Source: Gnomoniopsis sp. IMI 355080
Lineage: Eukaryota; Ascomycota; Sordariomycetes; Diaporthales; Gnomoniaceae
Direction of reading: 5' to 3'
DNA length: 64,000 nucleotides
NCBI GenBank assembly: GCA_027946555.1
Contig: JAPEVC010000149.1
Span: 1 to 64,000 of the forward strand
Below, one piece after another: positions 42,657-55,463 of the stretch. Every line of letters starts with the position of its first letter. Within the stretch, counting starts at the first letter, position 1. The translations under genes were made by a program, and so were the position numbers. Below the pieces are notes generated by a model. The model was not told where the DNA came from, searched no databases, and worked only from the letters and a program-made list of their open reading frames with translations.

Positions 42657-44892
42657 TGTGTGTGTTCAGGCTGGGAGCGCCAGAATTGGGCACCTCCCAA
42701 GATAACAGGGAATTTGGATTCTGACAGACAAGTGGTTGTGGAGATAAGTTGAGATTGTCTGATATTTACATGAGGGTGCCAGGGACGCTGTGCGACCCAA
42801 GAATCCAGACGTGAGCGAGAGGCAATTGCGGCCGGGGATCAACGATATTCTGCGATCGGCCTAACTATGAACGTCGAGGCGTTAAAAGAATCGAAGATCC
42901 TTTACTATGCCGGAAGCTAGTGATGGACGTTCGGAAGAGCAAAGAATCGCCGTCGCCGACTAGTTGAAATCGCTGGGAGCTTTGCGAGGCTATGCGCCTC
43001 GGTGGTATCTGATTCGAGATGACGCGCAATCCCCTTGCGTGCCGTCGTTTCCGAGCTCCACTTCTCTGGATGGTGCAATTGTTTGAGGACTAGGATTAGA
43101 GCGTCTCCGCCGCGCAAGGCTCGGTGCTCTTTGGCTTGCCAGTGCCTGCTTGGTGATAATTGACCTCCAAGAAACGACGAGTTCCACGATGGGTACGCTG
43201 AAACCAAGGAGGAAAAAGCTGACAACACCGGCAGGTCGTACAGCTCATGAAAATGATTGACTTGGACTAATTTCACCTGTGACAGTCGTGTGCCACAATT
43301 CTCAGGTAGGTAGGGAGACACCTGCAGATATGAATCGTGCCCTTGGAGAACATGGCTTGCGCTGCTGGTTTCGGGCCAGGATGAGGTTGGAACAAGGGAG
43401 CCATCAGTCAGCCCAGGCCCGCGACAGGTACTTGACAGTGACTTTGCGGCCAATGCGACCCCACGGCAACACTGAACTCCCTACCTAAGGTGGATAGGTA
43501 GGTAGCCCGGTAATACAGTACCATAGTAACCACTCACTCCACACAGCCACTAATTAGAGAAGCAACGACAACTGAACACGCAAGCGGATAGAGTCTTGGT
43601 AGGGCACTGTCACTTTGTGGCGATCACGTTTTGCATACCTAGGTTCCTACTATGGTTAGTACGATCAGCAACTAGGTACTGGACGTATCAAACCGTCGCA
43701 TCCGCGCACGCGTTTATAGGGTCGGATGCACCCCATACTATAAGCTGCTTACTGCGTACTATGATGTACTATATATATTTCCCATGGAAAGCCAATCTAT
43801 CGAGCCTTAGTTTAGACTCCAGAAGATCTACTTGGCTTTCAGATCATGTTGGCTTGGCAGCGTCGAAATAGACATGTCAGACAAGCTAATCGAGGTTGCT
43901 TCGAAGCTAATAAATATGACCCGCAGCTTGATCTGACTGGCATCGAGATAGTTCGTGACCTTGAACAGCATGCAACCAATGTCTCAAATTGGCGAGAATA
44001 TATCTTGAATAATGGCGACCTGCTGGTACGACTCAAGCAGTCACCAAGAATAACCAGGTCAGCGTTTCGACCGATTCCTTTCCGGACGAGCATTGGAGAG
44101 ATCCACTCTCGGCGATGATCTTAGTTTCTCTCGACTAAAGGGTTGCCCGGATTTGAAGCTGTGCAAGATGAACGCGATAGCCTAGCCCTGCTAGCTAGCT
44201 ATCTTACTGCGTGGATAGTAACAGTTCTCAAAGTCTCGAAGTCAAGGACGCAAGCCACTCGGCCAATACGACATTGCTAGTGGGCTTTCGATTTTCGGGT
44301 CGCGACCACGGCCTGGCCCGATGCTTCCTCAGCCGCAGGACATCAGCAGGGGTGGGCGCTCCTGGATTGCTGCAAACGGGCTGGTGGAAAGTACTCGTCA
44401 GGTATCCTACGGCCCCCGGCCCCGGCCCCACACGGAGGCAGTCCCAGTTGCGGGAATACTAGACAGCAAGAAAGACGGAACAAAGCGTCACCCATCCACG
44501 TACTCTCTTCGCAAGTCTAAGCACCGACCGATACCTAGTGAAAATGCGTCTCCCTTATTTGCTGCGCCATGCTTCTCTGCCATTCGGTCAATTTTCCGGT
44601 GGCAATGCTCGTAGTGGTACAGGAATGACATGAACTACATCAACGAATGACAACCCTCATCCATCCTCACTTCTCTACCTGCGCAACATAATACCGAATT
44701 TGTGGCCGTCAATCGAGAGAGGACGCCCTCCTCACCCGGCGCATCGCCACGCTCAACGCTGGGAATAATGCGGTGCGACTTGATACTTGCGCCCAGCCGA
44801 AAATAAACCCTACTACTCACCACCCTTGAGGTCCTGTTAACCTCCGTCACGACATCCTGCTACACATCTCAATCCTCTCAAAAACCGTCACG
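42657..44892. other. Divergent spacer between DUF5672 paralogs
   Basis: 2.2 kb. One small frame at 43846-44118 is listed separately. CTACCTAAGG/TAGGTAGG motifs cluster at 43302-43314, 43485-43507 and 43633-43643. Nothing else is recognised. Confidence 0.45.
43846..44118 (+). CDS. Possible small uncharacterised protein or gene remnant
   Basis: A 90-residue frame with a real ATG at 43846 and an in-frame stop just upstream. The composition is protein-like (YDPQLDLTGIEIVRDLEQHA, NWREYILNNGDLLVRLKQSP), unlike neighbouring spurious frames. No signal peptide, membrane segment or family was recognised. It may be a fragment left from a larger gene. Confidence 0.25.
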   Translation: MLAWQRRNRHVRQANRGCFEANKYDPQLDLTGIEIVRDLEQHATNVSNWREYILNNGDLLVRLKQSPRITRSAFRPIPFRTSIGEIHSRR

Positions 44893-46468
44893 ATGTCGTC
44901 CCATCCCTCTTCCCAGCCTAACGGCTCTGTCATAACCAAAGGAAGGCTCTTTGTGGCTCTTTCCTTAGTATTAACGTGAGTGCCCTACTCAGACCTCTAC
45001 CCTCGGAGCACCTTGTTTCATACGCGGGGAATCATTCCAAGGTCGACACATACTGATACGCTTCCACAGATGGTGGATAGCCTCACTCCTCCCGAGCTAC
45101 CAACCAATGATCAAGGCCCAGTTCGCCTCCCGGCTCGACGAAGCAAGACGAAAAATACCCGCCATCAAAATTGACTGGCAAGTCTCCGACGACCCTCGCG
45201 CCGCTTACAATCCCGCCAAAGTCGCCATGATCATAGAACCGCGCGTCATGCCGCACCTGGTTCCCCAGTTACTGCACATGATCGCCGTCGTACCGCCCGA
45301 TTGGCGTTTCCTATACATTGGCTCTCCCGAAAGTACCACCATGTTGGGCCGGAGCTCAGCGGTTAAGCATCAGCAAGTGATTGGCAAGCTGGATTTGATG
45401 GTTCTGCCGGAGCCCTGGGATATATCGAGCAAAGAGATGGTGTTCCGCACGTTGACCGACGCGCGATTCTATGACGAGTTCCTGCCTGGTGTGGAGTGGT
45501 TGTTGAAGTATGAGTATGATAGTATACTTTGCGCCAATTCTGAATCTAGTTTGAATGAGTGGCTGCATTGGCACTGGGCGGGCGCACCAAGGTACGTGCT
45601 TTCAAACTCTGTTATGTGAACTGGGCTGGTTCCATCGCTAACCTTTCCCCGACAGAACAAAGGACGACCGCTTTGCGGGCAACGGCGGCCTCTCCCTGCG
45701 TCGGATATCTGCAATCAAGAAGATACTAAGCTTCCAGGCTCGGTACAACGATACAGATCCCGAGGACGAGTGGTTCGGACAGCGACTGTGGATTACACCC
45801 GGTTTGAAGGTGGCCTCGGGTCTGGAGGGTGCCCTGGCCGTAGAAAACGTCTATTTCGAAAAGCCGATGGGTTACCACGTCCAAGAGATGGGCGAGAACC
45901 TTCCCGAGGAGGTATGGGGCAGCTGGGAGCAAAGGAAGGCAATCCTCTCCTACTGCCCAGAGCTGTACACTGTCTTGAATGCCAAGCTGGATCGCGAGCG
46001 GTGCCCGGGCGATAACAAGGATGGAGGTTAGTATTCCGTGTGGTGCTGAGTGCTGATAATATATCATTCTTTTTTTTTTCTGACGCCGCTATTATCATAG
46101 TACTTCATCCAACACCCGCGGAAGAAGCAGCCGAAAAAGCGAAACAGGAAGCTGAGTCGCAGGCTAGGATACAAGCCGCCCAAGCTGCAGCCAAAGCGAT
46201 GGACGAGCAGCGCCAGAAGGCTCAAGAAGCCGCAAATAAGGGTCTTACCTATGGTAGCTCTCCTTCCGATCACCCCGTTGGCACCGGAACATCGGATGCA
46301 GAAACGACTGGCACTGCATCTTCGGACAACACCGAGGCATCATCGCAAGATGCCGACGAAAAGGAGGAAGAAACAGATACGGATGATGTTGATAAATTGA
46401 TTGCGGGCCTCTCGGACGACAGGCCGAATTACTTCATGCCTTTCCCGGATCCCGACGGAGGCGTTTAG
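44893..46468 (+). CDS. DUF5672 type II membrane protein (paralog B) with charged C-terminal extension
   Basis: Exons 44893-44975, 45070-45591, 45656-46026 and 46101-46468 give 447 residues. Donors GTGAGT, GTACGT and GTTAGT and acceptors CACAG, GACAG and CATAG preserve frame. Seen: a signal-anchor near residues 19-37 (LFVALSLVLTWWIASLLPSY) and the same core as paralog A: NPAKVAMIIEPR, HMIAVVPPDWRF, YEYDSILC with Asp178, WAGAPR, GGLSLRRISAI and DPEDEWFG. Unlike A it continues after the core into an Ala/Glu/Lys/Gln-rich, probably helical segment (EEAAEKAKQEAESQARIQAA) and an acidic Ser/Thr/Asp-rich tail ending PFPDPDGGV. The exon 2/3 junction falls at the GAPR position, where paralog A has none. 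Confidence 0.85.
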
Positions 46469-49400
46469 AAGAGCTGGGAGAAAATCAAGGCATGTTCATT
46501 TGGGAGCGGGATGGGATAGTTTGGCAAGGCATAAGCATGATACCACTAAGTTTCGTTGTACTGTAAATATTCGGCGTTCTGGATGTCTAGGAGATACATA
46601 TCACGACTATATGGACAGAAAAATTCCATCTGCTCAAATCCCTCGCGCGCGAGCCTCCTTGGTCAGATGCCATACTTTTACGGGAAATGGCAACCATAGA
46701 GCGAGACTGCAAGAAAGAAAGCAGATAACTTCAAGCACAATCCCAACCTGTAATTATTACCAAAAGGGGCAGATGGCCTAATGATTACTTGTTTCCCTGG
46801 ATCAAGCACCAATGCTACAAAATATATCAAGATGAGCCAGGGTAGTGAACTCGAACTGCACAACATTGATTAAAAAGATGATCAACTAACCTTCGATTCT
46901 CCATTTATTAGTCCGCTGGCCTCGACCAGGATTGCCGTGTAAGTTACGCGCCTCAAATATAGGAAGTTAGTGCCATTAAGTTGGTGTAGACGTAGGTCGT
47001 AGGCGACGGTTGCGGTGACGTGACGGACGGTTGGTTTTCTAGCCACCTTTCTGTACGTTCTTTCCTGTTGATAATACAGCCTTGTGCCTGCTTCTTCCCT
47101 CTTCTACCATTGAGAAACATTGTAGCGTAGAAGTGTAAGACTCACTACAGTTCCTTCGCGTTGATTGGGCGTGGAAACCATTTTCAGACTAAGAAAAAAG
47201 AGATAGAAGAGCCCCGATCCCGGGCAGCTTCACCCGACTGTTGATCATTTCCATCACGCTCCCACCTTAAAAGCTTCAGATGGGGAGAAAGATAGTCTTC
47301 CCGTGCTTAGGCTTTCTAGGGACTGACAATAGCGACATGTCCGTGGAGACCTGTCTAAAAGATCGATATTCCAGCTATTATCGAACAGGACCTGATGCGC
47401 GTAGGTGTGTAAGGACAAGTCAGAAGGAGAGGGGGCAGAGGCGGCTGACGATAGTTTGAATACTTGGAGGAACCGAAGGGATGCTGTCATCACCAGCGAT
47501 TTCTTCGACCACGGTCGAGAATGCGCAAGAAGTCGTCGGCTTCTTTCTTCGGAGATGTCCAAAGTCTTGTTCCATAAACAGTCATGAGGTGAGAGAGAGC
47601 CTGCGGTAGGGCAGCCAGAACACAGCACTGATCTGACCACTCCTTTGATGATATGGCATGGAAGTTGATAATCCGTTTGCAAAATAGATAGATCACAGTG
47701 CCCACTTTTCACATAGCTGATAGACGAAAATCTACACACGGCGCCACTTTTGGCCAAGCAAGGCGCTCGCAAGGCGTGTCCTGTCTTGGTGTTGAGCCTC
47801 TTTGTTTAGCCGACGGCAAGGAGTCATATGTCACACTTTCTAGCCAGTGCTTGCTCGGTTGCCAGACCACAGCCGAATTCTGTTCGGTATGGCTCATCAT
47901 CCTCTCGTTCAACACTACCATGCGCGTACTTAGGTAAAGAGTCGTGCATGCGTTCCTATCCTCAGACGGTAGTCGTAGAGACCTCTAAGGCCACAAGGTG
48001 TGATCGAGCCGCATAGAGTGGCGGTGCCTACCTGCAAAAATACGCTTAGGGTCGAAGTGGAAAATTGTCTGGCATGTCGCAACCAAGGTAGACCCTTGCT
48101 GATCACACCGGAGTAGTAAGTCGTGGGGCATCTCCTGGGTCTGGTAGGGCTGATGAGTACAGCCGTTACTTTCGGGGGAAGTCGCCCATACGAGTATGAC
48201 GAAACAATGCTCGGCGATGGACAGGCAGGTCCCCAATCATGCAAAACGGGTTGATCATGGCGAGGGAGCATGGTTTGATCTGGAAAAGATATGGACAAGG
48301 TCTGAGACGAGTCTCAAGAATTGCAATGTCCACAGGGCCCACCGTTGAAGGTTGAGGCTCTATCGTTGAATTCCTGGGGCACCCGAAAAGCAATGATCTG
48401 ATTGATCCAGATGCGAACCGACTTTCTGGAGAACTGTAATTAGTACACTTGTAGATGGTGGTGAATCTGAATGCAACACTCAATGCTCGCCCCGGGTTGC
48501 ATGCCGGGCCCGTGGGTCAAGACTGCGCTCGAGCCACTGTGCTGTGGGAAGATGGGATGCTTCTCGAAGTCTTTTGCGCGCCGTTCAATGAGTTGGCCGG
48601 TGGGACGCGGCCAATGCTTGCGCCTCGGAGCAAGGAGAAAGTTTGGGAGACAGAGTTGCAACTATCGTGGGCCTTGGAAGAGGATACATGGAAGGTGCCT
48701 GGTGCTGAGTGAAATCGGTGCGGCGCTTGGCCGGCCAAGAGGGTCAGCCGGCCTGTTTTGGCGGCCACCCCCCATGGCGGGGCCGCATATCTCCGGCAAA
48801 GGAAAAAACACACTCTCTGGATTTCGGAGGCCGTCGATGTGACGATACCAGAGAGGCTTCATCGAAACATTTGCTCTGTATCTGAGATTACGTGCGCAGC
48901 ACAATAATATATGGTTGTTGGTTCCAGGAATATCTCACATACAGTGAGGAATGCATATGTATTGTACCCAATGCAGTCAGCCAGGTCCCCGGCTCCCGCG
49001 CGGTTGTCAGCATCTTGCCCCAATTGGGCGTTCTACGCTGAGTTTCATTCCCACAAGCGCGCTCGTGGGGTGTCATGACAAGACTCTGGGGGAGGGGGCC
49101 AAATACGATGAACTGATGGGCCGTTGCATTCTGCGTCTGCCTCATGACTTGGATGTTGGTGTTGGAGCCAGGCATCTCGGCCAGCAGTCAGTGATGATGA
49201 CCGCATGCATATCCCGAGCGTAAGGTTTTCGGTTATACCCAGGTAGGTCACGATACCTGGCAGCGGATGGACTGTTCTAAAGTACCGTGGCAGAGTACCG
49301 CGATTGCCGAGCAGCGTTAGGGACACTAGGCGTGCCACACAGTCATGCCAAACAATTCACCTAGGTACCTAAGAGAGGTACTTTGAGGCTGCAGTACGTG

Positions 49401-50493
49401 AAGCTTTGGGAAATCTGCAGTTGGTTTTGGCTGAGTTTCCATGTGCATATGCAATGGTAGGTATGCTAAGGAGGGATCCGCAATATTCGGCAGAGGCTTG
49501 TCGATGTGAATGGCTAGCGAGCGAGAGCTCGCAAAGGGAACAACCAGGCGCGGACGTAGCCGGACCCGGCAGAATGGGACCGTCATCATAGCCCCTAGTC
49601 GACCTCGGGGAGAGAGATGGGGAGTCCTTGCTATGGGGGCTGCTGCTTACATTTGTCTTCAGGCTGCCGGCGGCGCAGCCTCGTCATTTGTGTGGTGTTC
49701 AAAGCTATCCCACCCCACCTTCCCCGTCGGCCTGCCTGAACGTTGGAGACCTCCCATGGGCCACCCCTGTCAGTCTCCGAGACCTAACCTTTTCTTCTCT
49801 CACGAAAGCTTCTTTCTGGCAAACATACTATTTTCTGTGCCCACTGCGTACACTGCCACGCTCTCTGCAAATGGTCACTATGCGCAGAGTCCACTTCACT
49901 CTGGAAATCCACACCGCGTTTGCATATGCCGGGCCGTTGACGAGCCTTCAAATGACGACCTTGGCCCATTTTCGCGGCCTTGACCCTTTCGGACAGTCCA
50001 CAATGGTGGCCCTTACGATCAGGTCGGCTCACCTTCACCCATGGCGCATCTTGGTGACGAGGGTTCATATAATACACATATGCCATTTCCTCCAAGGCTG
50101 CAATACTGCATAACATCTCGGTTAACGAGGGAAACGAGCTGACCTACGGACACTGAACTATATCATATAACAGACGAGGCTGTAACGTTTGCTGCCTTCC
50201 CAAAACCACCTGGACCAATTGATCCCTTTTCTTCGCCTCTCTAGTCCAAGTCTGAATCTCACGTCTTATTTTTTTTTTTCCTGCCTTTCTCATTCCTTCG
50301 AACATAATTCATTCGTTATTCATATCCACCTCGTCTTGTGGCTTTGACTAATTGCTACTCGGACGAAGCCGTCATATGTAAGCCTCCTTCGTAACCACTG
50401 GTGTCTCTTTACTCTTTCGATGCTGATTCGAATGTTCTTATTCTTTTTTTAGATCGAAAAGTATCCTTATCGAAAGGGCTTGTCTCTTCCGAT
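46469..50493. other. 4 kb gene-poor region upstream of the C2H2 gene
   Basis: No gene could be supported. Frames such as 47254-47772 (minus) and 48455-48842 (plus) lack family matches and consistent exon logic. The final 130 bases probably hold a 5' leader intron (donor at ATAT|GTAAGC, 50378; acceptor TTTTTTAG, 50451-50452). A TACCTAGGTACC-type motif is at 49357-49372. Confidence 0.45.
50378..50452 (+). other. Probable 5' leader intron of the C2H2 gene
   Basis: GTAAGC donor at 50378 and a T8AG acceptor ending at 50452, 75 bases, upstream of the ATG at 50494. The donor overlaps an ATGTAA, a minimal start-stop that would exist only in unspliced RNA. Confidence 0.45.
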
Positions 50494-52896
50494 ATGGATC
50501 CTTCACATACAAGTTTTCCAGACGCACCGTGGGGCATCAATATGCCTGGACACTTGACACACAAACCGGCACTTGATTCTGATATTTCGCCCAACTTGGC
50601 CCAGAATGTATTCGAGGGTTTCTTTCAATGCCAATCATGCGGAAAGCAATACACCCGACATTGCGATCTGAACAAACATATCAAGACGCACAGCCGGCCT
50701 TTCAGGTGCCCGATCGAGGCCTGCAGGTACTCCACTTTCGGCTGGCCGACAGAAAAGGAATTGGAACGACATTACAACGATAAACATTCGAAAGAACCCC
50801 AGACTTTCGCCTGCCTGTGGCATGATTGCAACTACACCTCAAAGAGGGAGTCCAACTGTAAGCAGCATATGGAAAAGGTCCACGGCTACCACTATGTCCG
50901 AAGTCGAACGGGGAACAAGGAAGAGGATACTGTGAAGCCATGCGACTCGCCAAGAGGCGCTCCAGTGTTCCATACCAGGTCTAAATTGGCCATCAGGACC
51001 GTTCCAGACGTCTTGCTTACCCCGAGTCCCCTCGGACAATGCTCACCCGCTGCCCTAGATTCTGCTTCTTCCCTGGACCTGGACAGAACGATGTCATATG
51101 ATCAGGATGCACACATACCTTGGGGCTCTCCAGTGACGACAATGAGGAACAATGAGGGCTTCCTACAAGAATATTCCCAGGCGTATGCTACAGGTCCACC
51201 AGTTATAATCCAGGACAGTGACTGGCTAAGAGTCCCACTCGACCCAAGACTACAGAATCCAAGTTCCACGGGCACCAGTACCCCCGAAAATACACCAACT
51301 AGCTCGGTTTACTCGACCCGGGGAGAGTTACTCAGAGGATTGCCCACCATTGTTACTCCGAAGTCAAGTCCCACGGCGACAAGCCAGGTACTGACTCCTG
51401 TCTCGGAACCAAGCCCGGTTCTGGTGCAGCAAGCGACTCTGAGAAGTGAAGCTACGACACCAAAAGATAGCGAACCTCCTCGAAACCAGGGACAGACAGG
51501 GTACTACAGCTTAGGCGCCAGCAACACCGCTTACCTCAACACCTACGGAAAGCGCCAAGTGAGGTTCGCCAGGAAACAAGATGATGACAGTGACGATGAC
51601 GATGAGCCTCCAGTAAAGCGGACGAAAGGGCCCGGTGGCATTGATGATGAGCCTGGTGATCCTGAGATGTTCTGTCCGTTCAGGATTGCTCACCCTGAGA
51701 TATACGATGTGGAAGTGCACTCTAGGTACTATAGTTGCCATACTAAGCATAACAACATCTCCACTGTGGTGTAAGTATTACTTTATCATCCTCACAACAA
51801 AGAGAACCACGTGCTGACTTCGAGTTACAGACGCCATCTTGGCAGACCGGCGCATAATTTGAAAGTCGATAATAGTCGGCAAGCCATCCATTCTTTCGAC
51901 GTGCCTGACAATGAACACGGCCATCCAGCTGCAGGCTTGTGCAAAAAGTGCTGGAGGTCTTTTACTGATCGCGAAGCTTTCGACGCCCATTTCCGTGGCG
52001 CAAAGTGTGAGACGGCTTCGAGAAGCAAGCGTGAAAAGTTTCAGGCCCTGATCGATACCTTCTGTGTTACCAACCAGGGGCGACAAAGGAGTGTTGTTGG
52101 CTCGCACGACAGTGGGGACGATGAGCTCGACGATGCAGAGGGAGATAATGATGTTCCCATGAGCTCCACTAGCTCTCGGTCACACTCCCGTAGTGAGGAA
52201 GTTGTGAGTCGGCGAGAGTATCAGACTTTGGTCGACAGAGTCTCTGCCCTAGAGCAAATACTCACAGGGGGGCTTCCCGACTCCACCCCCAGGACCATGC
52301 CCAGTCAACAAGCCACAGTGGCGCGGGCATTTACAACCTCGCCAGCTATACCTTCTCAAGAATTTGGTTACTACTCATTTGATTCCGGCCAGTCTTCATC
52401 CGCTGCAACAAGCCGTGGCCCCCGGCCAAGTCTCGTTGGAGGATTGGCCACAGGAATGGTGGAGAGCGGCAATCAAACCATCACAGGCTTCTACAGTGAC
52501 ACCGACAGGATCGTACCAAACTATGGAACCAGCACGAATAGGCGTACAGACAGCATGTCTACTGTCCGGCGCACCAGCCCACGCACGGCACCGGCAGGCC
52601 CGGCAGCGCAACAAGCCGGAGGCAATCCGACCGAGCGGGCCATATCTGACTCAGCTTATAGGACCGATGGCAACGCCGCCCTGGTTGGCGGCCATCTGCC
52701 TAATCACCAGGGTAGAGAGGGGTTTGGATCCACGGAAGACGACCAAGTCTCGCAGCAGTCGACTAACACGATGAATCGCAACCGGTGGGAGCATGCCGTG
52801 CAGGTGGGCGAGGAGATGATGAGGGGGATGGACTTTTTCAATACCCAGGCGTCGGGGGATGATCTTTCGAAGTTCTTGAATATGGATTCTCAATAG
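50494..52896 (+). CDS. C2H2 zinc-finger protein, probable transcription regulator
   Basis: Exons 50494-51770 and 51831-52896 (GT|A junction across GTAAGT...TACAG) give 780 residues. The start MDPSHTSF is the first ATG in frame. Seen: three N-terminal C2H2 fingers, C46/C49-H62/H66 (classical spacing), C72/C77-H93/H98 and C107/C112-H125/H130, with short linkers. A long Ser/Pro/Thr-rich middle follows, then an acidic run and basic patch (DDDSDDDDEPPVKRTK) fitting a nuclear signal. A second Cys/His region spans about 395-485 (CPFR, SCHTKHN, then GLCKKCWRSFTDREAFDAHF and a closing Cys at 485). The tail is Gln/Thr/Ser-rich. The fingers plus long disordered flanks suggest a DNA-binding regulator; targets are unknown. 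The 4 kb of empty upstream DNA fits a regulated gene. Confidence 0.85.
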
Positions 52897-53702
52897 AGAG
52901 GTACCTCCAATTCGGCGTGCCAGGTCTTACGGTATAAAAAACCAAGCCTAGACTAGAGAAAGAAAAAAAAAAGAAAAAAACAACAAAAAGAATAAGTAAA
53001 AAGAAAAGAGAAAAAAATAGGAGTGCTGGTCGCTCTGAGAGTTTCCTCTCGGAATATAATCAAATCAACACCTTGAAAGGAAGCGCGAGGAGAATCCACT
53101 TGTTCGAATTTGCTCATTTCTTGACGGAGGTTGATGAGCATGATCCCATTGTGAAGCAGTGTGCTATAGGTAGCGATCCAACCGCTGAGTCTTGTGGATT
53201 TCTCTTTGTATTATCTGAGCGTGAGACTTTGCGGTGAAGCAGAGCCACACAGCACATATATTTGGTTTGGTATTTTGTAATATGACCTGCTCAGATGCCG
53301 TAGATTTTTGATAGCTGCTCAACTATGACAGTTCAGACAGATGGCGTTGTGAGCCTTGCGAGCTTGGCCCAAGTGCGAGCACCATTTATTTGGTAGGTTC
53401 AAACAAATCCTCAAATGAAATGTCAGAGCGGAACCGGAGGAACCGCCTGAAATTCTGTCTCATTTCAAGACCATGACAGGTGCATTATAAGTTACCCTGG
53501 GAAAACACATCCATAGAATTGGGTGAAGTCTGTGATTGTGTTCCCTGTTCGAGGTGGACGTAGAAATAAGGTGCGGTCTGTGCGCAGAGAGACTTCAGAG
53601 CGACAAGGATCAAGGGCTTTCAAATCTTCGATTTATTTATCTACAGACCTCCAGACAGGGCTCGGCTTTCAAACTCTAACCTGACCATCACGAACTTTCA
53701 GC
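52897..53702. other. Spacer with A-rich tract
   Basis: 806 bases. A purine/A-rich tract spans 52960-53019 in the probable 3' untranslated region. No gene was seen. Confidence 0.6.
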
Positions 53703-55463
53703 ATGTCTCTCTACCACGAGACTGCCTCGGTACTTGATGCTGACGCATCAGAAGGTGGAAATCTCCGGTCTCGCATTTTCAACAGGAAAGATCTGAAGTC
53801 TCCCCCAACCCAGGTGTATGCTCTGGCGCTGGAGACTTGCAAATGGTCGCTTGTGCTCTCAGAGATCATTGACAGTTCACAGCTGCTGCAACATGAGAAA
53901 AAGGTGAATAACTAACTGACCGTCCATAAATCGGGGCCATACCTTGAAGTTAACATGGTAGTCTAGCTTACACCAATTCTCTCGCTCCTGTTGGTGCACG
54001 ATTTTCTGCTAGCAAAGGGCGGCATTGCCTTGCCAGCTTCACATGGTCTGAGGTCTGCGATTGAGCGCCACAAGTCCCGTTTGACGGCTGAATTCACCCG
54101 GGCCAGGATACGGAGGAAGTGCTCTTCAGTTGCAGCCCTCACAGAGCATGTGGAGGCTGCGCTGTACGCAAATAGCCAACATCCTCGGTGGATCCGCATC
54201 AACACATTAAAGTCGAGCTTGAAAGACCAGTTGGCAACGACATTTCAAGGATATTCGGAGGCAAATTCGGTTCGCGAAGTCCTCAAAGGTACGGGCAAGC
54301 TTGTCTACCTTGACGAGCACATCCCGAACCTGGTTGCCGTCTCACCTCGATTTGACTTTGCCAGGTGTGATGCCTACAAAAACGGCGCTTTAATCTTACA
54401 AGACAAAGCGTCTTGCTTTCCGGCTTATCTACTCGATCCGCAGCCCAAGGATGGAGATGCCATCGATGGCTGTGCGGCCCCTGGCAACAAAACAACTCAC
54501 CTCGCTGCGATTATCGGTTCAACGCAGGGCAACTCTCGTGCGACTAATATTCACGCTTTCGAGAAAGATGAAAGACGAGCCAAGACTCTGGAAAGAATGG
54601 TCAAGACGGCCGGGTCGGACAGCTTTACCCACGTACACGCGGGCCAGGACTTTTTAAAAATAGATCCCGCAGATGAACAGTACAGCAACGTGGGAACAAT
54701 TCTCCTAGACCCGAGCTGTTCCGGTAGTGGAATAGTAGGACGTGACGATATGCCAGACTTGCATCTTCCAACAGCCCCCGGCGCGAAAGCAGTTGACAGG
54801 ACGCCGAAGAATGGCTCCACGTCAGCATCCAGGAAAAGGAAACGACAAGATGAACCACAAGAATCAGGAAAGGTACTCGTTGATGACGACGGCAATACGA
54901 CCGTAGTTGCCTCGGAAAAGGATCTTGAGACGCGTCTCGAGGCGCTGTCCTCATTTCAGCTGAAGATTCTTCTGCATGCTTTCAGCTTCCCAGCTGCTCG
55001 CAAGATCACATACTCAACTTGCTCGATTCATGCCGAAGAGAACGAGCAAGTTGTAATGAGGGCGCTGGGATCAGATGTTGCCCGACAAGGTGCCTGGCGT
55101 ATACTACCCCGAGAGGTTCAAGTCAGTGGGATGAAGACTTGGCCAATTCGAGGACACGCTGACGCGGCCGATGGGGATTCTCGGGTCGCGGACGCCTGCA
55201 TTCGCGCTCACAAGGACGATGGTCGCGGCGTGATGGGGTTCTTCGTGGCTGCATTTGAGCGTGATCCGCTCTCCCAGCCGGCGGGAAGAGAATCGGGATC
55301 GGCGAGCAAACCGGACAAAACGAAGGGCAACCAAATAGATGCCGGGTCCGTCTCCAGGCCTTCGGATATCAGAGACAGACCGAATGCCAACGGAGCAAAC
55401 GGAGAGGAAGTGGGGACGGCGGATGACGGTGATGGAAGCGTGTGGAGTGGCTTTGATGACTGA
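53703..55463 (+). CDS. rcm1: 25S rRNA (cytosine-C5)-methyltransferase Rcm1/NSUN5 homolog
   Basis: Two exons, 53703-53903 and 53967-55463, phase 0 (GTGAAT donor, TCTAG acceptor), give 565 residues. Seen: an N-terminal helical part (SLYHETASVLDADASEGGN), the RNA-binding-like segment (RWIRINTLKSSL), then the SAM-dependent Rossmann core with motif I (DGCAAPGNKTTHLAAIIGS), motif IV DPSCSGSG with Cys318 and motif VI TYSTCSIH with Cys419. In this family the motif VI Cys is the nucleophile and the motif IV Cys assists release. The SCSGSG form is characteristic of NSUN5/Rcm1. A Lys/Arg-rich insert (SASRKRKRQDEPQESGK) lies between motifs IV and VI and could act as a nucleolar signal. Family knowledge: Rcm1 makes m5C2278 in yeast 25S rRNA. 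The C-terminal 70 residues are disordered and end acidic. Confidence 0.93.

Noticed and set aside
47254..47772. 172-codon minus-strand frame
   Set aside because: Overlapping frames on both strands are equally open, and there is no motif, signal peptide or exon logic.
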